Of a stretch of DNA of 64,000 bases, positions 19,450-27,940 are shown piece after piece. The DNA is from Longimicrobiales bacterium (GTDB lineage Bacteria > Gemmatimonadota > Gemmatimonadetes > Longimicrobiales > Gaopeijiaceae): NCBI GenBank assembly GCA_028278645.1, contig JANQDZ010000034.1, forward strand, positions 62,001 to 126,000. Reading direction: 5' to 3'. A program made the translations under genes and the position numbers. Under the pieces are notes generated by a model that searched no databases, was not told the DNA's origin, and saw only the letters and a list, made by a program, of their open reading frames with translations. Positions within the stretch are counted from its first letter, which is position 1. Each line of letters starts with the position of its first letter.

Positions 19450-19568
19450 CTTTTCCGCTCCTTGGGGGGTGGAGATCGAACGGGATCAGGCCTGAGGATC
19501 GACCGGGGCAGATTCCCTGTCAAGGAACCGGAAGCATGCCAGGCCCGGGAACGAACGGCCGCTACTCC

Positions 19569-19597
19569 TTGACGGGAGAAGTCCCGGAGAGTATTGA
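19569..19597 (+). promoter_or_regulatory. Candidate promoter of the trp leader operon
   Basis: TTGACG (19569-19574), a 17-bp spacer and TATTGA (19592-19597) resemble a sigma-70 promoter. It would start transcription near 19604, about 50 bases before the leader ORF. This is from consensus match only. Confidence 0.45.
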
Positions 19598-19655
19598 GAA
19601 ACCTCCATGAGGGGAATCCACCCCTCCCGATCGTCGAAGGTGAGGGCCGAAGAAC

Positions 19656-19736
19656 ATGAAGTCCAAGGGGATTCATACCTGGTGGTGGTGGCGCTCGCAC
19701 CCGAGCGGCGGGAGGGGTGTGGACTTCTTCGACTAG
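19656..19736 (+). CDS. trpL: Tryptophan leader peptide with four tandem Trp codons
   Basis: A 26-codon ORF starts at ATG 19656 and stops at TAG 19734-19736. The peptide begins MKSKGIHTWWWWRSHP: four consecutive TGG codons occupy 19680-19691. A purine-rich AAGGTGAGG lies about 10 bases upstream of the ATG as a Shine-Dalgarno. The ORF is followed 30 bases later by a terminator hairpin that ends 15 bases before the next gene. This is the layout of a ribosome-mediated attenuation leader: slow decoding of TGG codons when charged tRNA-Trp is scarce would stall the ribosome and alter RNA folding downstream. Four tandem Trp codons are very unlikely by chance, and the WWW-x-x-H-P pattern resembles known trp leader peptides. 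The peptide itself probably has no other function. Confidence 0.85.
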   Translation: MKSKGIHTWWWWRSHPSGGRGVDFFD

Positions 19737-19796
19737 GAACTCACCACACTTCGAACAAGGTCTTCCCGCTGCAGCTGACTGCAGCGGTTTTTTTTT
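19692..19796 (+). promoter_or_regulatory. Transcription attenuator (1:2, 2:3 antiterminator and 3:4 terminator pairings)
   Basis: Three mutually exclusive helices can be drawn. 1:2 pairs CGCTCG (19692-19697, immediately after the Trp codons) with CGAGCG (19702-19707). 2:3, the antiterminator, pairs 19705-19715 with 19762-19772 over 11 positions, two of them G-U. 3:4, the terminator, pairs CCGCTGCAG (19766-19774) with CTGCAGCGG (19779-19787). Region 2 overlaps helix 1:2 and region 3 overlaps the terminator, so a ribosome stalled on the TGG codons would mask region 1, free region 2 and favour read-through. The pairing was found by eye; energies were not calculated. Confidence 0.8.
19766..19796 (+). 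terminator. Attenuator terminator hairpin with T9 tract
   Basis: A perfect 9-bp stem with CTGA loop (19766-19787) is followed by nine consecutive T's (19788-19796). It lies upstream of, not after, a gene: the next start codon is at 19812 with its own GAGAGGA ribosome site at 19797-19803. Confidence 0.9.
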
Positions 19797-19811
19797 GAGA
19801 GGAACCGGAAA

Positions 19812-20666
19812 ATGTCCGGGAGAAAATATCTGGAGAAAAACGGAGAGTTGAAGGTCGGCGAGTTACCCGAACTTCATATCGTATCGTTGAACGATGTGGT
19901 CCTCCATGAGGATCCAGACATGGAGAGGGTGGCCCGCCTCGTGGACCGTTTCAGCGCGGATGGGATCCTGAAGAACCCTCCGATAGTGGGCCGCTCCAAG
20001 GGTCATCGACGGATAGTACTGGATGGCGCCAATCGAATTACAGCCCTCAGGAAACTCGGGTACACGGATGTATTGGTTCAGGAACTAGACCTGTTCGATC
20101 CGGGCCTGTCGCTGGGAACCTGGCACCACGCAATCGAACGCCTGACCGCCGCGGAACTCCTGGACCACGCGGGATCGATTTCTGGGGTGACTCTGGAAGA
20201 GGAGGGGGAAGTCGACATAGACTCGGTACCAAAACTGGCCAGATTCCATCTCCCCAGCGGGCAAGCAGTCTCTCTAGTAGGGGCCGACGGGCTGGATGAG
20301 AGAGTCATCCAATTACACAGCCTCACCAAGGTCTATCACCGATTCGCCTTCTTCGATCGGGTCAGCTACGCAAATATGGACGATCTGGTCCGTAACTATC
20401 GGAACTTCACGGCTCTCCTCACGTTCCGTCCCTTTTCTCTGGAGGACCTTCAGGAGCTGACCCATTGGGACCGCCGGGTCCCCAGCGGGGTGACTCGAAT
20501 CCTCCTTCCGAAGAGAGCCCTACGGTTCAACCTCCAACTGGAGATGCTACGTGCCGGCCTCTCGGTGGAGGAAAAGGAGACCTGGCTGCAACAGACGATC
20601 CTGGAGAAGGTCGGGGACAAATCGATCCGTTTCTACCGCGAGCCCACCTTCTTCTTCGACGAATAA
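19812..20666 (+). CDS. ParB-fold SerK/SbnI-like protein, candidate free L-serine kinase
   Basis: 284 residues with an N-terminal ParB/sulfiredoxin-type domain: LHEDPDMERVARLVDRF, GILKNPPIV and LDGANRITALRKLGY (residues 31-84). Unlike chromosome-partition ParB there is no helix-turn-helix domain. Recalled sequences of the archaeal ADP-dependent serine kinase SerK and staphylococcal SbnI have a Glu in a PHE-type motif, an Asp in a DGHHR-type motif and a C-terminal P-x-x-T-R-x-(I/L)-P stretch. Here the equivalents are Glu33, Asp71 and VPSGVTRILLP (223 on), although the DGHHR His pair is replaced by Ala-Asn. SerK and SbnI make O-phospho-L-serine from free serine. The gene lies behind a Trp attenuator and 66 bp before trpB2, so supply of O-phosphoserine to TrpB2 is the favoured hypothesis. 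A regulatory ParB-like role remains possible. Confidence 0.65.
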   Translation: MSGRKYLEKNGELKVGELPELHIVSLNDVVLHEDPDMERVARLVDRFSADGILKNPPIVGRSKGHRRIVLDGANRITALRKLGYTDVLVQELDLFDPGLSLGTWHHAIERLTAAELLDHAGSISGVTLEEEGEVDIDSVPKLARFHLPSGQAVSLVGADGLDERVIQLHSLTKVYHRFAFFDRVSYANMDDLVRNYRNFTALLTFRPFSLEDLQELTHWDRRVPSGVTRILLPKRALRFNLQLEMLRAGLSVEEKETWLQQTILEKVGDKSIRFYREPTFFFDE

Positions 20667-20732
20667 GACATACGTGAATCAGATTCTTTCCGCTCCATGC
20701 ACGCCCACGAAGGGCACACCCAAGGAGAAACC

Positions 20733-22091
20733 ATGGACTCCGTGAAGATCTTCCTAGCCGAGGAGGATATGCCCCGGCACTGGTATAACATCCAGGCCGA
20801 CTTACCCGAACCCATGCCCCCGGTGATCCATCCCGGTACTCACGAGCCCATCGGGCCGGACGACCTCGCACCCCTCTTCCCAATGGGCCTGATCGCTCAG
20901 GAGGTGAGTCAGGAGCGGTATATCGAGATTCCGGACGAAATCCTGGACATCTACAAGATTTGGCGGCCTTCCCCCCTAGTGAGAGCCCGGAATTGGGAAA
21001 AGGCGCTAGGGACTCCCGCGAAGATCTACTACAAATGGGAGGGTGTGAGCCCAGCGGGGAGCCACAAGCCCAACACCTCCATCGCTCAGGCGTGGTACAA
21101 CAAGGAAGAGGGTGTCCAGCGGATCACGACGGAGACCGGTGCGGGGCAATGGGGCAGCGCACTCTCCCTGGCCTGCAACTTCTTCGGCATCGAGTGCAAG
21201 GTTTACATGGTACGTGTTTCCTTTGACCAGAAGCCCTACCGCCGGCTCATGATGCAGAGCTGGGGAGCCACCTGCATCCCCAGCCCCAGCGACCAAACCA
21301 ACGCTGGACGGAAGATCCTCGAGATGGATCCTGACACCCCCGGCTCCTTGGGTATCGCCATCAGCGAGGCGGTCGAGGAGGCCGCCATGAGGGAGGATAC
21401 GAAGTATTCCCTGGGGAGTGTTCTGAACCATGTCATGCTCCACCAGACCATCATCGGACTAGAAAGCATCATGCAGTTCGAGATGGCCGGAGACTATCCG
21501 GACGTGGTGATCGGCTGCGCGGGGGGTGGATCGAACTTCGCGGGATTCGCCTTCCCGTTTGTGCGGGATATGCTCGTCGATGAGAAGAAGACCAAGGTGA
21601 TCGCGGTTGAGCCAAAGGCATGCCCCACGCTCACGAGGGGACTCTACAAGTACGACTTCGGGGATACCGCTTGCACAACTCCGCTAATTCGGATGCACAC
21701 CTTGGGGCACGATTTTGTACCTGCTCCACTTCACGCCGGTGGCCTCCGGTATCACGGTATGGCCCCGTCCGTCAGTCATCTCTATGAGAAGGGCTACATC
21801 GGCGCCCAAGCCTACCACCAGAAAGAGTGCTTCGACGCCGCCCTGGGTTTCGCTCGGGCCGAAGGGCATCTGGTAGCCCCAGAAACGTCCCACGCCGTGA
21901 AGGCCGCGATGGACGAAGCCCTTGCCTGCAAGGAGAGCGGAGAGGCGAAGGTTGTAGCCTTCAATGCCAGTGGTCACGGCCATTTCGACATGGGCGCCTA
22001 CGAGAAATACTTCGCCGGAGACCTCGTGAACTACGAGTATCCGGAGCGGAAGATCGAGGAAGCTCTCTCCAAACTGCCTCCATTGGACTGA
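20733..22091 (+). CDS. trpB2: TrpB2-type tryptophan synthase beta chain
   Basis: Pyridoxal-phosphate enzyme joining indole to a serine-derived aminoacrylate to form tryptophan. 452 residues, longer than classical TrpB (about 400), with the N-terminal extension ([31 protein letters not shown]) typical of TrpB2. The PLP lysine is Lys112 in [12 protein letters not shown]; the phosphate-binding loop is [23 protein letters not shown] is the conserved catalytic-Glu region. AAGGAG at 20722-20727 supports ATG 20733. No trpA lies next to it, which is common for trpB2. TrpB2 enzymes are reported in the literature to prefer O-phospho-L-serine over serine, matching the adjoining SerK-like gene. Confidence 0.9.
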   Translation: MDSVKIFLAEEDMPRHWYNIQADLPEPMPPVIHPGTHEPIGPDDLAPLFPMGLIAQEVSQERYIEIPDEILDIYKIWRPSPLVRARNWEKALGTPAKIYYKWEGVSPAGSHKPNTSIAQAWYNKEEGVQRITTETGAGQWGSALSLACNFFGIECKVYMVRVSFDQKPYRRLMMQSWGATCIPSPSDQTNAGRKILEMDPDTPGSLGIAISEAVEEAAMREDTKYSLGSVLNHVMLHQTIIGLESIMQFEMAGDYPDVVIGCAGGGSNFAGFAFPFVRDMLVDEKKTKVIAVEPKACPTLTRGLYKYDFGDTACTTPLIRMHTLGHDFVPAPLHAGGLRYHGMAPSVSHLYEKGYIGAQAYHQKECFDAALGFARAEGHLVAPETSHAVKAAMDEALACKESGEAKVVAFNASGHGHFDMGAYEKYFAGDLVNYEYPERKIEEALSKLPPLD

Positions 22092-22120
22092 GGCGAACCG
22101 AGCCTACCGGGCCGAGCCGG

Positions 22121-22153
22121 CCCGCCTCCCGAAAGGGGGGCGGGTCACTTTTT
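22121..22153 (+). terminator. Terminator after trpB2
   Basis: A 10-bp stem with one G-U (22121-22130 with 22135-22144) is closed by a GAAA tetraloop and followed by TCACTTTTT. It ends the trp module, separating it from the TRAP operon. Confidence 0.88.
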
Positions 22154-22190
22154 CCCCGAGCGTCTTCGAAAGACCACAGGCCAATCCGTA

Positions 22191-22234
22191 CCTACGTAAA
22201 CAACGCAACACGCCTACGTAAGCATTCGTATAAA
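22191..22234 (+). promoter_or_regulatory. Paired CCTACGTAA repeats next to a -10-like element
   Basis: CCTACGTAA occurs at 22191-22199 and again at 22213-22221, a spacing of 22 bp (two helical turns); each contains the palindrome TACGTA. TATAAA at 22229-22234 could be the -10 box of the TRAP operon. This looks like a two-site operator, but no regulator for it can be named. Confidence 0.45.
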
Positions 22235-22330
22235 GGACAAAACAGCATAGTTGCATTATCCACCGAAGCCGAATGAGATTGTCAGGCAATACCTGAAATC
22301 TTCGAGCACTTCGATTGGAGGTGGCGCAGC

Positions 22331-23293
22331 ATGCATCCATCGAGTCATCGCCCTCATCCATCCCAGGTCCGGAGGAGGTCGGCGCCTCTCCTTTTGCTCC
22401 CCCTCTTCTCCCTGGCGATTTCCGGCTGCTCGATTAAGGGCATGGCCGTCAACAGCGTGGCTGACGCCCTCTCCGGCGCAGGAGGTAACGGGGGAAGCAA
22501 CGTCTATTTGACGGACGACGATCCAATCCTGGTAGGCCAAGCTCTCCCCTTCAGCCTGAAACTCATGGAGACCATCCTCCAGGAGACACCGGAGCATGAA
22601 GACCTCCTCGTGGCTACAGCCGCAGGCTTCACCTCTTACGCCGAGATGTGGGTGTTGAGGCCATCGAGGTACCAGGAGGAAACCGACGTCCACGCGGCGC
22701 GAGCCCAAAGGATGCGGGCCAAGGCCCTCTTCCTGAGAGCCAGAGGATATGCAGGCCGCGCATTGGAAGTGAAATACCCGGGGATCGAGCCCAGATTGCT
22801 CATGACTCCGGATTCTGCGGTTGTAGAGCTTACCGCGGACGACCTTCCTGCGATGTACTGGTTTGCGGCGGCCCATGGTCGTGCGATAACCAGCGACCTG
22901 AGTGATGCCGAGCTGATGGTGAAAGGCAACACGGTTCTGGCTTTGCTCGAAAGAGCAATCGAGCTCGACGAGACCTGGAACCGAGGCGCTTTTCATGAGC
23001 TCTTTATGGCCCTTCCAAAGCAGCTCGGGGGAAGTCCCGAAAAGGCCGAGGAACACTACCAAAGGGCGATGGAGCTGAATGGCGGCTCGTCGGTTGGCCC
23101 CATGGTCTCCCTGGCGGAATCGGTATACCTCAAGCGACAGGATCGGGCGAACTTCACCCGGATCCTCAACGAGGTCTTGGCCTTTGACCTCGACGAACAC
23201 CCGGAGAACCGGCTGGCAAACACATTAGCGCAGGAACACGCCGCCTGGCTGCTCTCAAGAATCGACGAACTCTTCTGGATGGACTCGGAGTAG
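22331..23293 (+). CDS. tatT: TRAP transporter TatT component family lipoprotein
   Basis: 320-residue helical lipoprotein: a basic signal with LAISGCS lipobox places the lipidated Cys at residue 33. The rest is alpha-helical, with TPR-like pieces (LLVATAAGFTSYAEMWVL, AELMVKGNTVLALLERAIELD, AEEHYQRAMELNGGSSVGPMVSLAE). This matches the TatT family first described beside a spirochaete TRAP transporter, where TatT forms a trimer with a pore and binds the TatP substrate protein. GGAGGTG upstream fixes ATG 22331. It is first in a three-gene TRAP operon with a 37-bp gap to the next gene. Confidence 0.87.
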   Translation: MHPSSHRPHPSQVRRRSAPLLLLPLFSLAISGCSIKGMAVNSVADALSGAGGNGGSNVYLTDDDPILVGQALPFSLKLMETILQETPEHEDLLVATAAGFTSYAEMWVLRPSRYQEETDVHAARAQRMRAKALFLRARGYAGRALEVKYPGIEPRLLMTPDSAVVELTADDLPAMYWFAAAHGRAITSDLSDAELMVKGNTVLALLERAIELDETWNRGAFHELFMALPKQLGGSPEKAEEHYQRAMELNGGSSVGPMVSLAESVYLKRQDRANFTRILNEVLAFDLDEHPENRLANTLAQEHAAWLLSRIDELFWMDSE

Positions 23294-23330
23294 TCAGGCC
23301 GTCCTACAATACAAGGAGATCGAGGACCCA

Positions 23331-24365
23331 ATGACCCTCCAACTTCATCAGAAGCTTTTCCGAGGCTTTTCCATTCCGGTATTGGCTCTGCTACTCCTCT
23401 GCCTGACCGCCACCCCGGGCCTGAGTCAGCGCGATAAGATCGTCATCAAGATGGCCTCCCTCGCACCCATCAATTCGGATTGGGATTTCGCCCTGAAGGA
23501 CATGGCGGAGAAATGGGAGGCCGCCAGCAACGGAATGGTCGAGCTCCGAATTTACGGAGGTGGGCAGGGGGGGGAGGAAAAGGACGTCATACGAAGGATC
23601 AAGCTCGGGCAGTTCCAGGCCGGCGGTTTCACCGTGGCCGGCCTCCAAAACCTGACGAATGCCGTCGTCTCCTTGGCCATCCCTATGCTCATGGAAGATC
23701 AGGAGGACCTCCGCAGAGTAAGAGAGGTGATCGGGCCGAAGCTGGAGGCGGTATTTGAAAGGCAGGGGTTTGTGCTGCTCCACTGGGCGGACCTGGGGTG
23801 GATGAGGTTTTTCACACCCGGACCGTCCGCTTCCCCTGACGCGGTCAGCAGTTACGTCTACGTCCAGTGGGGAGAGGATTCCATGGGTGATATCTGGAGG
23901 GACGCCGGGTTCTCCCCGGGGACCCGGCTCCCAATCGACCAGGTATCCTCCGGGCTTCAGACCGGAATGGTGAACGCCATCAACACTGCTCCCCTTGTTG
24001 TGGCTGGATATCAGTGGTTCCCATATCTGGACTATATGATCGACCTGCGGTGGGCTCCCCTTACCGGCGCAACTCTCGTGGACAAGAGGACATGGGATAG
24101 AATCCCTGCGGATTTGAGGACTGAACTCATGCAAATCGCCAAGGAAACAGGGGCGACGGTCCGAGCACAGCTCGCCGAATGGGAAGGGGCAGCCATCGAG
24201 AGCATGAAGTCCCATGGCCTGGAGGTCATAGTCCCTGATCAGGCGTCATTGGACCAGTGGGAGGCACTCTTTCAAAGGACCATGCCTCTCCTGATTGGCC
24301 CGATGGTTCCAGAAGATTGGTATGCGGAGGCAGTACAGGCCGTCGAGGAAGGGAGGGGTGGATGA
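23331..24365 (+). CDS. TRAP transporter substrate-binding protein (DctP/TatP type)
   Basis: 344-residue periplasmic solute receptor. The signal peptide (ALLLLCLTATPGLSQ) precedes DKIVIKMASLAPINSDWDFALKDMA, the usual DctP beginning. Other family features are GMVELRIYGGGQGGEEKDVIRRIKLGQFQAGGFT and LIPIDQV-like QVSSGLQTGMVNAINTAPLVVAGYQW. It delivers ligand to the permease encoded 3 bp downstream and probably contacts TatT. TatT-linked receptors have been suggested to bind hydrophobic ligands; no ligand is evident here. Confidence 0.9.
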   Translation: MTLQLHQKLFRGFSIPVLALLLLCLTATPGLSQRDKIVIKMASLAPINSDWDFALKDMAEKWEAASNGMVELRIYGGGQGGEEKDVIRRIKLGQFQAGGFTVAGLQNLTNAVVSLAIPMLMEDQEDLRRVREVIGPKLEAVFERQGFVLLHWADLGWMRFFTPGPSASPDAVSSYVYVQWGEDSMGDIWRDAGFSPGTRLPIDQVSSGLQTGMVNAINTAPLVVAGYQWFPYLDYMIDLRWAPLTGATLVDKRTWDRIPADLRTELMQIAKETGATVRAQLAEWEGAAIESMKSHGLEVIVPDQASLDQWEALFQRTMPLLIGPMVPEDWYAEAVQAVEEGRGG

Positions 24366-24368
24366 TCC

Positions 24369-26258
24369 ATGAAGGACACCTGGGAGAACACCTCATCTGA
24401 CGGTTTGAACGGGGGGGGCTCTCACTGGGCGTTTAAGCTGGCCGGAGCCGTGGCCCTCCTGGCCCTGGGAGCCATGGTAGTCCTTCCCCTACTCCAGGCA
24501 GGGTCCAGAGTAGTCAACCGAAGACTCCTGTCGGTCCCCGTTCCCAATACCGTTGAGTGGGTCAGGCATCTGACACTTTGGACTGGCCTCCTGGGAGCCC
24601 TCTTTGCTTCTTGGAAGGACCGACACCTCGCCATAGCAGTGGGTGAAGCCGTCCGGTCTTCCGCTTGGAAAGCTCGATTTTCAGCTCTCAGCCGCGGGGG
24701 AGCCGTTGGCATCCTGGTCTGCCTCACAGTTTCTTCCACCCAACTCGGATTGGCCTACGCAGGAATGGGGGACTTCGGCCAGATAGGCGGCTGGCTCCCT
24801 CTGTGGGTCGCCATGGCACCGATGCCCCTGGCTTTCGGGGCCATGACGGTGGCTACCTACTGGCGCCCCGGAGAAGCCTGGTCTTCCCGCTTTTGGATTC
24901 TCCTGCTGGCACTCTTGGTAGGGCCGGTCCTCGTGCTCATCCCGCTCGGGGACGGGGCCTTCCTGAGGGCCGTCGGCATCCTCGCCATCTGTATGTTGGC
25001 CGGGGTCGGCATGCCGCTTTTTGCCGCCCTCGGCGGCACCGCCCTCCTGCTTTTCTTCCTCGATCCAGCTGGGAGTGTGACCTGGCCTTTGGATCAGACC
25101 TACCGAATCACGTCCGAAGGCCTCCTTCCCTGCATCCCCTTATTCGTGCTGGCCGGTGTGATTCTGGCGCGAGGGGAAGCCGCAACTCGTCTCATAAAGG
25201 TTGCACGGACATGGACCGGATGGGTCCCGGGAGGGGCCTCGGTGGCAACCATCCTGGCTTGCGCCTTTTTCACAGCTGTCACCGGAGCTTCCGGGGTGAC
25301 CATCTTGGCCCTCGGCGGCCTCCTCCTCCCTGTGCTCATTGCCGCCAAACATACGGAACGCTTCAGCCTCGGTTTGGTGACCGCTTCGGGTTCGGTCGGC
25401 CTCCTCTTTTTCCCGAGTATCCCGGTGATCTTGTACGCCGTGAGAGGTAGTTCGATGGTGGCTCCTCTGGGCGTCAAAGAACTCTTCCTGGCGGGGCTTA
25501 TCCCTGGCATGCTGCTCCTTTTGATTCTCGCTGCCTACAGCATGTTCCAGGTCAGGAGCAGTTGGGCCACCCGCCCCTCTTTCACACTCCGGGAGGCCAT
25601 GGGCGCCGCCCGGATCGCCTGGGGAGACCTCCTCTTACCGGTCCTCGTTGTCGTGGCGTTCTTCGGTGGGCTGATGACCCTCGTTGAGACTGCGGCGCTG
25701 GTCGCGGTCTGGGCCTTTCTCTTGGAGTTCGTGGTCCACAGGACCCTCCGGCTAAGGAAGGACCTCCTAGCCACTTTCTTTGAGAGTTGCCTGGTGGTGG
25801 GAGCATTGGTCGCTGTAATCGGGATGGCGTTCGGGCTCTTTTCCTTCCTTATGGATCACCAGGTGCCGGAAACCGTTGCAACCTGGCTAACAAGCACGAT
25901 TGAATCGAAGCTGGTGTTCCTCCTTGTCTTGAACGTCCTTCTTCTGGTGGTGGGGGCCCTGATCGACATCTTCTCGGCGATCGTCCTCATCGTCCCTATC
26001 CTCGCCGCCGTGGCCCCGGAATACGGGATAGGTCCGGCTCATCTGGGCATTGTTTTCCTGGCGAACCTCGAACTCGGATACTTGACCCCTCCGGTCGGGA
26101 TGAACCTATTCCTGTCCTCACTCACCTTCGACAAGCCAGTGCTGAAGGTGTGGAGAGCGGCCCTACCATTCCTGGCCATCTTCGCGATCTGGGTCCTATT
26201 GGTGACATACGTACCTTTTCTCTCACAGGGTATCGTCGATCTGGTCCTGGGCCGCTAG
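24369..26258 (+). CDS. TRAP transporter permease, fused DctQ-DctM
   Basis: 629-residue inner-membrane protein. The first about 190 residues carry four hydrophobic helices like the small DctQ subunit (VRHLTLWTGLLGALFASWKDRHLAIAV is its conserved stretch). The rest is the large DctM subunit with about 12 helices and conserved segments GVGMPLFAALGGTALLLF, EGLLPCIPLFVLAGVILARGEAATRL, ASGSVGLLFFPSIPVILYA and LGYLTPPVGMNLFL. It uses a cation gradient to import the receptor-bound ligand. The start follows the receptor stop by 3 bp. Fusion of the two permease subunits is a recognised TRAP variant. Confidence 0.92.
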   Translation: MKDTWENTSSDGLNGGGSHWAFKLAGAVALLALGAMVVLPLLQAGSRVVNRRLLSVPVPNTVEWVRHLTLWTGLLGALFASWKDRHLAIAVGEAVRSSAWKARFSALSRGGAVGILVCLTVSSTQLGLAYAGMGDFGQIGGWLPLWVAMAPMPLAFGAMTVATYWRPGEAWSSRFWILLLALLVGPVLVLIPLGDGAFLRAVGILAICMLAGVGMPLFAALGGTALLLFFLDPAGSVTWPLDQTYRITSEGLLPCIPLFVLAGVILARGEAATRLIKVARTWTGWVPGGASVATILACAFFTAVTGASGVTILALGGLLLPVLIAAKHTERFSLGLVTASGSVGLLFFPSIPVILYAVRGSSMVAPLGVKELFLAGLIPGMLLLLILAAYSMFQVRSSWATRPSFTLREAMGAARIAWGDLLLPVLVVVAFFGGLMTLVETAALVAVWAFLLEFVVHRTLRLRKDLLATFFESCLVVGALVAVIGMAFGLFSFLMDHQVPETVATWLTSTIESKLVFLLVLNVLLLVVGALIDIFSAIVLIVPILAAVAPEYGIGPAHLGIVFLANLELGYLTPPVGMNLFLSSLTFDKPVLKVWRAALPFLAIFAIWVLLVTYVPFLSQGIVDLVLGR

Positions 26259-26266
26259 CGTCGCAC

Positions 26267-26291
26267 CCCCCGGCATCTCTTGCGCCGGGGG
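26267..26291 (+). terminator. GC hairpin after the TRAP operon
   Basis: An 8-bp stem (26267-26274 with 26284-26291, loop 9) follows the permease gene by 8 bp. No T-run follows, so termination may be weak. Confidence 0.4.
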
Positions 26292-26411
26292 CCCATCGGC
26301 ACGGACGACTCGCCGGCTGTCGCCTGCTCCCATTTGACCCCTCCCCTCTTTGCCCCCAATCTTTTTGCCTTCCGAGACAGGACCGAACTAGTGGACGAAG
26401 GAGCAAAACGG

Positions 26412-27911
26412 ATGAGGTGTTTTGAGGCGACGCAGGTCGTTGGGAAGGTGAGAAAAGCCAGGGCGTTGGGCATGATCCTGGGCCTTGGCCTCATGGCGGC
26501 AGGATCCGTTACGGCAGGAGCCGCCCAGGAATTGGCGGAGGAAAAAGCCACCACCCTCTCGGTAGTGGAGGGCCTGAAGGGTGACATCCTGCACATGTCC
26601 ATGGCTCTCTGGGATTTCTCCGAACTCGCTCTCCTGGAAACCCAGTCCGCCGAATACCTGGCCGCCTTCCTCGAGGCCGAAGGCTTCAGTGTGGAGCGGG
26701 GGGTGGCTGACATGCCCACGGCTTTTGTGGCGACTTTCGGGGCAGGAGAGCCGGTAATCGGGGTCCTTGCTGAGTTCGACGCCCTCCCCTCCATCGGGAA
26801 TGCCAAGGTCCCCAGGAGGGAGCCCAGAGAAGACGGTCACCCCCACGGACAAGGATGCGGACACAACCTCTTCGGCGCTGGTTCCGTGGGCGCGGCCGTG
26901 GCCATCAAGCGGACCATTGAAGCCCACGGCCTATCGGGCACGGTGAAGCTGTACGGTACGCCGGCGGAGGAGACCGTCGTTGGCAAAGTCTACATGGCGA
27001 AGGCCGGGGTATTCGACGACGCCGATGCGGTCCTGGACTGGCACCCCGGCCTTGAGACCGGTGTGAGGAACCAGGCCGGCCAGGCCATGAACAACTTCGA
27101 GGTGGAGTTTTTTGGCCAGGCGGCCCATTCGGCTGCGGATCCCTGGAACGGCCGGTCGGCCCTGGATGCCGTGGAGATGATGAACTACGGGGCCAACATG
27201 CTCCGCGAGCATGTTCGACCCACCACGCGAATCCACTACGTGATTCCGAGCGCAGGGGAAGCTCCGAACGTTGTACCGGAGTATGCCCGGGTTTGGTACT
27301 ACGTCCGGGATACGGCCCGGGTCCGAGTCGAAGGCTATTACGATCGGCTGCTGAAGATCGCCGAAGGAGCTGCTCTGGCCACCGCGACAGAACACAAAGT
27401 CACCCTCCTCACCGGTGTCCACGCCATGCTCCTGAACCGACCTCTGCAGGAAGCGATGCAGGAGAACCTGGAGGCCGTGGGCGGTCCTGAATTCACCGAG
27501 GAAGACCAGGAGTTCGCAAAAGAACTTCAAAGGTTCCTGGGGGTGGAAGAGAAGGGTTTGGATGTGGAGCCGAAGCCCCTCAAATCCGAACCTGAGCCAC
27601 CCGGAGGCGGCTCGACCGACGTGGCGGAGGTGAGCTGGATCACGCCGGTGGTTTCACTCCGGGTTACCACCGCCGCCGCGGGAATTCCTTGGCACAGCTG
27701 GGCTGCGTCCGCTTCCCACGGCACTGAGGGATCGGTGGAGGGTGCGGTGGTGGCTGCCAAAGTTCTGGCCCTGACCGGGGTAGATCTTCTCATCAATCCG
27801 GAGCTGCTGAGGGCAGCAAAGGCCTACTTCGACGAGGAAACCGAAGGGAAGCCTTATGTATCGCCGGTTCCTGCCGATCAAAAGCCCCCCATGCCAAGAA
27901 AGGGCGGTTGA
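26412..27911 (+). CDS. Exported M20-family amidohydrolase (AbgB-like)
   Basis: 499-residue metallohydrolase resembling subunit B of p-aminobenzoyl-glutamate hydrolase and other M20D amidohydrolases. GAAGGAG (26397-26403) lies 8 bases before ATG 26412. A signal sequence (ALGMILGLGLMAAGSVTAGAAQ) suggests export. Metal and active-site segments are VIGVLAEFDALP, HPHGQGCGHNLFGAG, YGTPAEETVVGKVYMAKAG (catalytic Glu), DWHPG and a dimerisation segment FFGQAAHSAADPWNGRSALDAVEMM. The late SEPEPPGGGSTDVAEVSWITP segment carries the conserved GSTDV-x-x-VS. It follows the TRAP genes by 153 bp, so it might act on the transported ligand, but that link is speculative. Confidence 0.87.
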   Translation: MRCFEATQVVGKVRKARALGMILGLGLMAAGSVTAGAAQELAEEKATTLSVVEGLKGDILHMSMALWDFSELALLETQSAEYLAAFLEAEGFSVERGVADMPTAFVATFGAGEPVIGVLAEFDALPSIGNAKVPRREPREDGHPHGQGCGHNLFGAGSVGAAVAIKRTIEAHGLSGTVKLYGTPAEETVVGKVYMAKAGVFDDADAVLDWHPGLETGVRNQAGQAMNNFEVEFFGQAAHSAADPWNGRSALDAVEMMNYGANMLREHVRPTTRIHYVIPSAGEAPNVVPEYARVWYYVRDTARVRVEGYYDRLLKIAEGAALATATEHKVTLLTGVHAMLLNRPLQEAMQENLEAVGGPEFTEEDQEFAKELQRFLGVEEKGLDVEPKPLKSEPEPPGGGSTDVAEVSWITPVVSLRVTTAAAGIPWHSWAASASHGTEGSVEGAVVAAKVLALTGVDLLINPELLRAAKAYFDEETEGKPYVSPVPADQKPPMPRKGG

Positions 27912-27940
27912 GGAAGCCCGGGCTTCAGACGGCCGCTGAC

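Noticed and set aside
19600-19796. T-box riboswitch upstream of the SerK-like gene and trpB2
   Set aside because: I found no T-box consensus or specifier-stem layout, whereas a leader ORF with four Trp codons and competing hairpins explains the region fully.
19607-19798. 63-codon plus-strand frame across the trp leader region
   Set aside because: It runs in another frame through the attenuator and its terminator T-run; the Trp-codon leader ORF is the meaningful frame.
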